A DNA stretch of 64,000 bases from Chloroflexota bacterium (GTDB lineage Bacteria > Chloroflexota > UBA11872), in contig JAJDZD010000022.1 in NCBI GenBank assembly GCA_022824865.1, forward strand, positions 100,115 through 164,114. The letters are read 5' to 3'. Both the position numbers and the translations under genes were made by a program. Of the stretch, positions 24,661 through 32,108 are shown piece by piece. Numbering within the stretch: the stretch's first letter is position 1; each line of letters begins with the position of its first letter. The notes beneath the pieces are model-generated. The model was not told the DNA's origin. It made no database searches and saw only the letters and a program-made list of their open reading frames with translations.

Positions 24661-26250
24661 TCAGCTACGGTAGTACGCGCTGTCCGGCCCGCCACGGCAG
24701 CCGTCAAGTAAGATTGCATCGTCCAGGCACGGCTCGTCGAACCACACGCCGCCGACCCACGCCGCGATGTCCTCGATCACCTCCGCGCCAACATGTCCCT
24801 GTCGACGCGGAGGTGTTTCGGTAAACGACTGGAGGTCAAGCAACCCATCACTATGGTTGTCATACACGCGAAACGTGACATGTCGCCAAGCTCCCAGACT
24901 TCGCAGCCATCCGGTCACATCCTCCCAGGTCAGCTCGGTGCTGCTACCGCCGAAGAGCAGCAGCATGGGCATTGACGGTGGGCGTACGGCTTGCTCCGGA
25001 CGGTACGCTCCCATGTCCCGGTGGTAGGACGTGCGCAGTACGCTGTCGGGCGGCGCCGTTTCGCCGGCGGCCAGCGCCGCGCTTCGGGCCGCGCTTAGGC
25101 GCACCAGGTCAAGCAGAGCTTGCTCGACGTGGGATAACCCGTCCTCTTCGAATTCCGCCTCCGCCTCGCGCACGCGGCTGGCGAGGAACGGTCCGCTGCG
25201 GGCCGAGACAAGAATCAACCCGGCCAGGCCGGGCGCTCGCTGCGCGATGCGCGGCGCCGCATACCCGCCGAGGCCGTGCCCCAAAACATAGACACGTGCC
25301 GGATCAACCCGTGGCGTGTAGCGCAAGAGGTTTACCGCCGCCAACCCACCGTCCACTATTTCGTCGTTCAGCGTAAAGTCCGGCTGCCGCGCGAATGCCA
25401 GCGCATGCGTCCATGTACGCCCGTCATAGCGCAGCGTCGCGATTCCACGAGTCGCCAATCCCCAGGCCAGGTCTCGGAGATTTCGGCCGCTTCCAACCGT
25501 GCCGTCGCGGTCGAGTTCTCCATATGAAGCCAGTACGACGGCCGGGAACGGTCCGGCTCCCCGCGGCATGGCTAGGGTTCCGCCAACAACCCATGAGTCG
25601 TATCCCAGCGTTACCTCACGTTCCTCAAACGCGTTTGGGTCCGCATAGAGCGGAACCGTGTCGTCCGGTATCCGGAACAGGTGCTCCGATGCCCCGCGGG
25701 TTGCTAGGGAAAAGACCCGCCCGTCACGGACCAGCCCTACGACCACGCGCGCATCCACGGCTGCGCGGCCTGAGCCTCCGAGCCGGGTCACCCGTAGCCG
25801 TAACAGCAGTGCATCAGAAAGGGGAAGGAACCTCAGTGATGCTGACCGATCGACGACGATCCGGACAAGGCCCGGCGATTGTGACGGATCCTGACCCAGG
25901 ATCGCCTCGTACCACCCGCGCTCCAAATTCACTTCACAGAGCGAGCTTTCGGGCCGTTGCTCGAGCGCCAGCATCTCGTACGCCGCCTGAAAGTTGTCCG
26001 CTGCCATCGCCTGCATGAACGCCAGCGCCCGCGCTTCGGGATCAAAGTCGAACGGCGGTACCTGGAAGTTCGGCGCCGCCGGCGTCGCCATCTCGCAAGC
26101 CGACGAATCGGAGGAGCCGCCGCGGACGACCAGCAGGACACCGACCCCGATAGCGGCGATCATTCCCACCCCTGCGACCAGCACGGCGGCGCGACGCCGC
26201 CACCAGCGCATCTTCAACAGTCGTCCGGTAAGGCCGCGTCCGATCCCCAT
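24661..26250 (-). CDS. Secreted alpha/beta-hydrolase-fold protein with atypical nucleophile elbow
   Basis: A 529-residue protein. An N-terminal signal anchor (AAVLVAGVGMIAAIGVGVLL) precedes a DUF3887-like region with DNFQAAYEMLALEQRP, then a dienelactone-hydrolase/S9-like catalytic domain starting GGTLAMPRGAGPFPAVVLA. The nucleophile elbow reads YVLGHGLGGYAAPRIAQRAP. Gly326 stands where the family has the catalytic Ser (usual GHSLGG). Later elements are kept: GLILVSARSG, MPMLLLFGGSSTELT and YDNHSDGLLD with a possible catalytic His. Without the Ser it may be a non-catalytic binding protein or use another residue. ATG 26250 is chosen because the signal anchor follows directly. It lies downstream of the coupled propeller cassette but separated by 144 bases. 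Confidence 0.65.
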   Translation of the reverse strand: MGIGRGLTGRLLKMRWWRRRAAVLVAGVGMIAAIGVGVLLVVRGGSSDSSACEMATPAAPNFQVPPFDFDPEARALAFMQAMAADNFQAAYEMLALEQRPESSLCEVNLERGWYEAILGQDPSQSPGLVRIVVDRSASLRFLPLSDALLLRLRVTRLGGSGRAAVDARVVVGLVRDGRVFSLATRGASEHLFRIPDDTVPLYADPNAFEEREVTLGYDSWVVGGTLAMPRGAGPFPAVVLASYGELDRDGTVGSGRNLRDLAWGLATRGIATLRYDGRTWTHALAFARQPDFTLNDEIVDGGLAAVNLLRYTPRVDPARVYVLGHGLGGYAAPRIAQRAPGLAGLILVSARSGPFLASRVREAEAEFEEDGLSHVEQALLDLVRLSAARSAALAAGETAPPDSVLRTSYHRDMGAYRPEQAVRPPSMPMLLLFGGSSTELTWEDVTGWLRSLGAWRHVTFRVYDNHSDGLLDLQSFTETPPRRQGHVGAEVIEDIAAWVGGVWFDEPCLDDAILLDGCRGGPDSAYYRS

Positions 26251-26394
26251 GATTTCTGGCGAGTCTCTCGACTGAGGGTGCGCAGGTCTGTCACATTGTG
26301 AGGGTAGAGCAGCCGGGTCGGGCTGAAATTCAATGACACCCGTCCACCGCTCGCCAAGACTCCGGGCAGTGCCCCGGCGCATGGACCATCAGCG

Positions 26395-27654
26395 CTAGCT
26401 CGCGTGCGTCGTCTGCCCGTCGCCGGGGGTGATATCCCCGTAGGCCCCCAGGTCCCGGTACTCCTGCTGCAAGCCGCCCACGGTGGTGGCCCGGCTGGCC
26501 GCCTGGCCGTCGGCGGCCGCCGCCGTCGTGATCCGGCTGGTCAGGTTCGCCAGCGTCTGTGTGTGCTCCGGGTCGCCCGCCGGCGTGTCGTCGCGGATGG
26601 CCTGGACGACGTTCTGATCGTCCGTCACCACCGCCCACTGCGCCACCGCCTGCCAGGCCTCGAAGCCGATGGCGTTGTGGGCCCCCATCGGTGCCAGGAA
26701 CACCACCGCCTCGCGCCCGCCGATCTCGGCCGCCAGCGCCGCCTCCGCCGCTGTCACCTGCGCCTGCAACCCCGCCTCGTAGGCGCCCCGCGTCTGCAAC
26801 GCGTCCGACCCGTAGGTGCCCGCCTCGTGCTCGCGGACGTACAACTCGTACGCCGCCGCCTCTCCCCGCGGGTCATACGCCACGGTCACCGTGGTGGGCG
26901 TCGTGCCGCTGCCCAGCAGGAACCCGGTCACCGCGTAATCCGCAAAACAGGTCAGGAACAGGTACTCCCGCGACTCCCCGCCCCGCGCGATGGCCAGGAA
27001 ATTGGCCTTCGCGGTTTCGCGGTAGGCCGGATTGAGCGTGTCAAGCGTCACCGCGAATAGCAGCTCAAGAGTGGCCACGTCCGGAATGGCTCCGTCCGCG
27101 CCCAGTTGCAGCCAGAATCGGATGGCCGCCTCCCGCTGGTCCGCGCTTCGTGCTACGCCGCGCCAGACGCAGCGCACCGAGCTTGCCGCCGGCGTCCCCC
27201 GGATCGCCAGGTGCACCGGCGACGCGCCGGCCAGGTACTGGCCTTCTTCCAACAGATCCTCCACGGTGGGAACGTTGCCGATCGCGGCTGCCGCATGTCC
27301 ACCCGTCCGGTCGTCCCTTAGCCCGGAGGTCGCGCCAGAACTCGCCGGCGTAACCGGCGTTGCCACCACCAACCGGTCGACAGCAGCCAAGGGCCCGCGC
27401 GATATCACACGGTCGGAGGTCGCTTCGGTGCTGGGTGCAGACGCTACCGCCGGGGCCATGACCGGAGGTGTCGGCGCGGCCGCGGCGACCGGCACGATTC
27501 CCGGTGGCGATGGCTGTCGAGTTGTGGACGCAGCCGCGTCTGCGCACGCCGCACCCAACGCCCCAATAAGCAATGCCAACAGCAGCACCCTGCACATGGC
27601 CGGGGTCGCACGCTTGGCGCCGACAACATGGATCGATCCCCAGATGCGCTTCAC
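26395..27654 (-). CDS. Secreted protein of unknown function, last gene of the coupled cassette
   Basis: A 419-residue protein. It starts at GTG 27654, which overlaps the TGA of the LRR-lipoprotein gene (GTGA), so the two are translationally coupled. A hydrophobic segment (VLLLALLIGALGAACADAA) is a signal peptide; the AAC may be a degenerate lipobox. A long Pro/Ala/Thr/Val-rich linker (about residues 40-120) leads to a helical domain. The domain has VEDLLEEGQYLAGASPVHLA, a pair of Cys (VRCVWRG, LTCFADYA) and a C-terminal coiled stretch (LTSRITTAAAADGQAASRAT). I do not recognise the domain. Position and secretion suggest that it works with the protease and propeller proteins of the cassette. 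Confidence 0.6.
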   Translation of the reverse strand: MKRIWGSIHVVGAKRATPAMCRVLLLALLIGALGAACADAAASTTRQPSPPGIVPVAAAAPTPPVMAPAVASAPSTEATSDRVISRGPLAAVDRLVVATPVTPASSGATSGLRDDRTGGHAAAAIGNVPTVEDLLEEGQYLAGASPVHLAIRGTPAASSVRCVWRGVARSADQREAAIRFWLQLGADGAIPDVATLELLFAVTLDTLNPAYRETAKANFLAIARGGESREYLFLTCFADYAVTGFLLGSGTTPTTVTVAYDPRGEAAAYELYVREHEAGTYGSDALQTRGAYEAGLQAQVTAAEAALAAEIGGREAVVFLAPMGAHNAIGFEAWQAVAQWAVVTDDQNVVQAIRDDTPAGDPEHTQTLANLTSRITTAAAADGQAASRATTVGGLQQEYRDLGAYGDITPGDGQTTHAS

Positions 27655-30002
27655 GTCGATGATTCGCAGTCAGGAAGCTCAAGTTGGGCACGCTTCGGGA
27701 TCGGAAGCTCCAGCGGCAGGCACCCCGAGAGCTGGTTACCCTCGACGGAAATGCGACGCAGGTCGGGCAGCTGGGTCAGCGCCGCGGGGATGCTGCCCGT
27801 CAGCCGGTTGCCCGACAGGTCAAGCGACGTGAGGTTTGCCAGTTGGCCCAACTCGGGCGGGATGCTGCCGGACAGTCCGCTGTGGCTGAGGTCAAGGAAC
27901 TCGACGTTCGCCAAGCGGCCCAGTTCGGGCGGGATAGACCCACCCAGCGACGCGTTGACATCGGATCGACGTCCCGTGATCCGCACAAAGGTCGCCTGGG
28001 TCAATCCGCCCAGTTCGGGCGGGATGCCGCCGGTCAGATGCGTCGAACTCAGGTCCAGTTGGCGGAGGTTCGAGAGCTGGCCCAGGGCCGGCGGAATCGG
28101 CCCGCTGAGATAGGTCCCGTCCAGGGCCAACACTTCCAGGCGGGTCAACTGGCCCAGTTCCGGCGGAATGGAGCCACCGACATTGGTCCCCCGCAGATCC
28201 AGGACCCGCAGGCGCGACAGGCGGCCGAGCTCCGGCGGAATATCGCCGCCCAGGTAGCTCCCGCCCAGACGCAGTTCCTCCAGTCCCGAAAGCTGGCCCA
28301 GCATCGAAGGGATCAGACCGGTCAGACGGAATAGAAACGGTCCGAGGCCGCGAACCCGTCGTGGCTCGCCACCCACCGCGACCCCTTGCCACGTCGCAAT
28401 CGGCTGATCCTCGCTCCAGCGGCCTCGCGCGCCGAGGAGATCTCGCAGCCGGAGCAGAGTCTCGCAGTCCCGCACGAGCCCTGGGTTGGCGGCCGGATCC
28501 GGGACGATGACTCCCGCCCGGCAGCCGTCGGTGTCCGGGCGTGGCCCCGGCACTAAGCCGCGAGGCAGCAGGACGCGCACGTCGTGTCCGGACGGCGCCA
28601 TGGTGTACATCCAGGTCCTGATGGGAGCGGACCTTTCGGCCACATGGCGGCTGACCACCGCAATACGCCGCCCGTCCGGCAACCAGACCGCCTCGCTGCC
28701 GCCCGTCAGCGAGATGACCGACATGCCCACCCGCACGCCATCCGCGCCAACCACGCAGATGCGCCGACCGCAGGCATACAGCAACATCGACCCGTCCGGC
28801 GACCAGGCCACCGTCGAAATCCAGGCCCGCCTGGGGTCCGGCCGTCCAAACCGTGTGCCCGGCTGCCAGCCTTCGACGATCGTGATCCGCTGGAGGTCGT
28901 CGCCGCTGATGGAGACGCGGTAGAGCGCCACCTCGCCCCCCTCCGCCGCGGCGAAGGCCAGCCGCTGTCCGTCGGGCGACCAGGCGACTGGACTGACGAC
29001 GGTAGCGGCCAGTTGCCGCGTGTGGCTGCCATCCACCGTGACAATCTGCAGCCCCTGGCCGGGAGCGCTGAACGCCAGGTGCTCGCCATCGGGCGACCAC
29101 TGCGGCTGACCCTCGGCCGACCGCGCGAGTTCCCGTATGCCGCCGCCGTCAGGCGCCATGACGTACAGGCGGAGCTCCGGCTCCCGGTCCTCCGACCCCG
29201 CGGCGTACAGGCGCCGTCCAAACAATTGCTCTCGCGTCGGAAAGTCAACGGCGTAGTCATGCTCGGAGAGAAACGCCAGGCGTTCGCCGTCGGGCGACCA
29301 GACCGGGGCCCGGCCGAGCGCCACGGGCCGAGCCTCGTGTGTCGCCTTCTGCCACACCGAGATTTCGTGCAGCACGCGACCCATGCGGACCGGGAACCGG
29401 ACCGCGTCCGGCGCGCTGGACGGCACGTCCCGCGGGTAGCTAGTCACGCGGGCCGGCGGAAAGCCGGTCTCCGCGTGCTGCTGGTGACAGACCGAGTAGA
29501 CCACCCGCGTCCCGTCCGGCGACAGGTCGGCGGAGGTCAGGCGCACGCGGCCGAACCGCGCCAACCCGAACCATCCATCCGCCGGATCTTCCGCCCGGTA
29601 GATGACCAGTCCCGGCGCTAGCTCGACAATTGGCGTCGCTCGCGGCCCATCCACCGGGCGGCTGTAGTACCCGGAGTACGCGGCGTGACTGACAAACAGG
29701 AGCTCCGCCGCATCACCCTGCGACCCGCCCCCCTGGACGGATGATCGGGGCATCAATCGCAGCGAGACCCCCGTCTGCTCGCCCTCAGGACACTCCGGTA
29801 ACGCCTTTCCCGGCTCGGGCCAGCGCGTTACGGGCGGAGAGGGCGGATCACCGTGGAAAACCGGATCTCCGGGGATAACGGGCGGTACGAGGCGCGGGTC
29901 GTGCTCGCACGCGGTCATGCAGAGGATCACAACCAGAAGCACCGGCAGCCACGACCGCCGCCTCCAAGGTTCAACGCAAACAGCTCCAAACATCAGCGCC
30001 AC
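27651..30002 (-). CDS. Beta-propeller (PD40) lipoprotein with plant-type leucine-rich repeats
   Basis: A 783-residue surface protein. Its lipoprotein signal ends at VILCMTAC. Residues about 85-500 form a TolB/PD40-like propeller with repeated WSPDG blades (APVWSPDGERLAFLS, PQWSPDGEHLAFSA, VAWSPDGQRLAFAA, VAWSPDGSMLLYACG) and the pair CGRRICVV. A cap segment follows, with NPGLVRDCETLLRLRDLLG and ATWQGVAVGGEPRRVRGL. It resembles the plant LRR N-terminal cap (LRRNT_2) in spacing. About eight LRRs then follow the plant-specific consensus (LTGSIPAALTQLPDLRRISV, GGSIPPELGQLTRLEVLALD). It is probably a cell-surface binding protein. It starts at GTG 30002, three bases after the previous stop, and overlaps the next gene. 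Confidence 0.8.
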   Translation of the reverse strand: MALMFGAVCVEPWRRRSWLPVLLVVILCMTACEHDPRLVPPVIPGDPVFHGDPPSPPVTRWPEPGKALPECPEGEQTGVSLRLMPRSSVQGGGSQGDAAELLFVSHAAYSGYYSRPVDGPRATPIVELAPGLVIYRAEDPADGWFGLARFGRVRLTSADLSPDGTRVVYSVCHQQHAETGFPPARVTSYPRDVPSSAPDAVRFPVRMGRVLHEISVWQKATHEARPVALGRAPVWSPDGERLAFLSEHDYAVDFPTREQLFGRRLYAAGSEDREPELRLYVMAPDGGGIRELARSAEGQPQWSPDGEHLAFSAPGQGLQIVTVDGSHTRQLAATVVSPVAWSPDGQRLAFAAAEGGEVALYRVSISGDDLQRITIVEGWQPGTRFGRPDPRRAWISTVAWSPDGSMLLYACGRRICVVGADGVRVGMSVISLTGGSEAVWLPDGRRIAVVSRHVAERSAPIRTWMYTMAPSGHDVRVLLPRGLVPGPRPDTDGCRAGVIVPDPAANPGLVRDCETLLRLRDLLGARGRWSEDQPIATWQGVAVGGEPRRVRGLGPFLFRLTGLIPSMLGQLSGLEELRLGGSYLGGDIPPELGRLSRLRVLDLRGTNVGGSIPPELGQLTRLEVLALDGTYLSGPIPPALGQLSNLRQLDLSSTHLTGGIPPELGGLTQATFVRITGRRSDVNASLGGSIPPELGRLANVEFLDLSHSGLSGSIPPELGQLANLTSLDLSGNRLTGSIPAALTQLPDLRRISVEGNQLSGCLPLELPIPKRAQLELPDCESST

Positions 30003-30005
30003 TGC

Positions 30006-30449
30006 CTAACGCGTCTCATACAACGCGCGAATCGCCAGGACATCCAATGGGTATGGGGAGCACTTCTCGCTGTAGTTCCCTCCCGACATAACGGAATCAG
30101 ACAACCTGTGATGGACATCAGAACCATCGGCGCTGCGAAGACCCAACGCGTGCCCAACCTCGTGAACGAGGATCCCGTAGGAATCGGATTTGCCGGCTGG
30201 GCACTGGCTAAGTTTGACATCCGACCGATCAACACTGGTGTCACCCCCAGGCCGCTGCAGACCACCGATCAATAGGACGGCGCGCCGATTCCTGAAGGGC
30301 GTCACGTGCAGGTTGTTGGGCTGCCCCAGGCTGGTCGGCGTGGTTGACCCAGGATCTGGGATCGGGTCGCAGGCCGGCGGCTGCAGCGTCGGTTCACCCG
30401 GCCGAGGGCTCACCCGTGCGGCAGCGCTTGCCCGTCGCTCCACGTTCAC
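30006..30449 (-). CDS. Reduced zinc-metalloprotease-like protein (in-frame deletion derivative)
   Basis: A 147-residue protein from GTG 30449, which overlaps the stop of the preceding propeller gene (GTGA). It joins two distant pieces of the 1049-residue protease encoded upstream. PGEPTLQPPACDPIPDPGST to HVTPFRNRRAVL comes from the linker/FN3 region. The second piece, GGLQRPGGDTSVDRSDVKLS onward, comes from the protease C-terminus; the roughly 400 residues between are missing, yet the frame is kept. It retains HEVGHALG (residues 96-103), an SVMSGG Met-turn-like segment and the PLDVLAIRALYETR tail. No signal peptide is visible. It may be a degenerating copy or a functional small coupled protein; the intact frame and coupling favour the second, cautiously. 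Confidence 0.55.
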   Translation of the reverse strand: MNVERRASAAARVSPRPGEPTLQPPACDPIPDPGSTTPTSLGQPNNLHVTPFRNRRAVLLIGGLQRPGGDTSVDRSDVKLSQCPAGKSDSYGILVHEVGHALGLRSADGSDVHHRLSDSVMSGGNYSEKCSPYPLDVLAIRALYETR

Positions 30450-31927
30450 GGACGTTCCTGAGCCCCGACCGCAATCAACTGTTCGCGTGCATAGGGATCT
30501 GCCACCACCAGAATTCGCTCGTCGGTGCCATCCGGCGCCATGGTGTACAGGACCACCTCGGCTCCGGCACGCACCGAAGCGGACGATCGGTTCAGACCCA
30601 CGCTGGCCACGGCAATCCGCGTGCCGTCGGGCGACCAGGCCGCCAGGCTCCCATTCGGTAGAGACACTGGCGATTGCCCGGCTGGCGTGCCGTCGGTCCG
30701 AACCACGCAGACGTGCGCCCCGCATGTGTACAGCAGGCTCGTCCCATCCGGCGACCACGCCACCGTCGAAATCCACGCAAATGTGGGACGGGAATCGGGC
30801 GCACCGTCCGGCCGCCAACCCTCCACGACCGCCACGCGCTGTGCATCGGTTCCGTCGGCCGCCATCGTGTATAGCGCTACGTCGTTACCATCTGCCTTCG
30901 CAAACGCTATCCGGCGCCCGCTCGGAGACCACACCGGATCGCTGACGACGTCGACGGCCAGTTCCAGCTGCGATCCGAGGGCGTCGTCTGCCGTCACGAT
31001 GCGCAAGACGTGTCCCGGCGAGTCCGCCGGCCGCCACGGTCTCTCTCCCAGTACAAACGCCATCCGCCGCCCGTCGGGCGACCACTGCACGGCGCCAGTG
31101 ATCCCGCGCGCCACTTCCCGCACCTGGCCGTCGGCGGCGTCCAGTACGTTTAGGCGGGATCCGCGGAGCGCTCCGGCCGTGTAGTCGTAGTCGGTAATAA
31201 ACGCAAGTCGCTGCCCGTCCGGCGACCATTTCGGCAGGCCGCCGACAGCCAGCCGCTCTATGGTCCCGCTCCCACGATCCCAAACGAAAACCTCGTACAG
31301 ATCGAAGGGAATCGCGACCCAGACCCGCCCGGCTGGGACGTCGAGGACACCCTCAGCCCCACTGGCATAGGTCTGCCCCTCTACCTGATCGCGACACACC
31401 GCAAACGCAATCTTGGACCCATCAGCGGCGACACTCGCCGCCGTCAGCCGCTCCGCGACGAACCGTACAGATCCAACCAACGGTTTCGCGGGATCGCTGA
31501 CCTCTCGCGGATCTGTCCAGTCGGTAGGCATGTTGTGGCTCCGCGCTTCCCAGTGCCTGCCCGTCGTTTCAATCGATATTTCGCCGGCGGCGTCGTGCAG
31601 GAGCTGCAAGCCGGTCCCGTCGGCCGCCGCGGCGTAGAGCCGAGTGCCACTGGCGAACAGCACCTCCGGCCCATCCGGCAGCCAAGCCACAGCCACGGTC
31701 CGTAATGCGCGACTCCCTGCAGCCGGTAAAACCGGACCCCACAGGTGGGCCAGCCACTGGTCAGATACGCCGGTACACGATGGTCGGGGTGGTTCCGAAA
31801 TCTCAGGCGTACGTGAAATCTCGCCAACTGGCTCGCTCCCGCACCCTGCCATGCTCAGGGCAACGGCAATCGTCAACGCCGCAAGCGCTATACGCCGCCT
31901 ACATGCACCGGACCAGAGAGCAGGCAT
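30446..31927 (-). CDS. Beta-propeller (PD40) lipoprotein without LRR
   Basis: A 493-residue paralogue of the two flanking propeller lipoproteins. Its signal is ALAALTIAVALSMAGC with a good lipobox. The propeller blades read PKWSPDGQRLAFITDYDY, VQWSPDGRRMAFV, PVWSPSGRRIAFAKADG, VAWSPDGTSLLYTCG and AAWSPDGTRIAVAS, with the conserved CGAHVCVV pair. It ends at ILVVADPYAREQLIAVG, just where the paralogues enter their Cys-rich LRR cap, so it is the propeller-only form. ATG 31927 directly precedes the signal peptide. The gene overlaps the next by GTGA. Likely an outer-surface scaffold or binding protein. Confidence 0.8.
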   Translation of the reverse strand: MPALWSGACRRRIALAALTIAVALSMAGCGSEPVGEISRTPEISEPPRPSCTGVSDQWLAHLWGPVLPAAGSRALRTVAVAWLPDGPEVLFASGTRLYAAAADGTGLQLLHDAAGEISIETTGRHWEARSHNMPTDWTDPREVSDPAKPLVGSVRFVAERLTAASVAADGSKIAFAVCRDQVEGQTYASGAEGVLDVPAGRVWVAIPFDLYEVFVWDRGSGTIERLAVGGLPKWSPDGQRLAFITDYDYTAGALRGSRLNVLDAADGQVREVARGITGAVQWSPDGRRMAFVLGERPWRPADSPGHVLRIVTADDALGSQLELAVDVVSDPVWSPSGRRIAFAKADGNDVALYTMAADGTDAQRVAVVEGWRPDGAPDSRPTFAWISTVAWSPDGTSLLYTCGAHVCVVRTDGTPAGQSPVSLPNGSLAAWSPDGTRIAVASVGLNRSSASVRAGAEVVLYTMAPDGTDERILVVADPYAREQLIAVGAQERP

Positions 31928-31935
31928 CGCTAGCG

Positions 31936-32108
31936 TTACCGTGACTGGTACAACGCACGCATCGCCGGCATGTCGGGGGGGGCGACGCGCAGTCGGGATT
32001 GTCGGGCAACGCGCCTTCCGAAACACCGTCCTCGAGCGCGAGAATGGCGGCCGACTCAGCCCAGCGCGCCGGGTTGCGGCTGCAAGCTGGAGCGTCCGAG
32101 AGCCTCAC
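31936..32108 (-). pseudogene. Frameshifted remnant of the metalloprotease C-terminus
   Basis: A GTG at 32108 overlaps the stop of the preceding propeller gene (GTGA), as at the other junctions. The frame then reads EGALPDNPDCASPP. At a run of eight C (eight G on the plus strand, 31975-31982) the family tail moves to another frame, where DMPAMRALYQSR and a TAA at 31936-31938 follow. This corresponds to PNDPDC...PLDVLAIYALYQQ of the full-length protease. Uncorrected, the short frame runs on into the next gene as far as 31899. It is a C-terminal remnant broken by a one-base homopolymer change, or a sequencing error in that run, or a phase-variable site. Confidence 0.6.
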
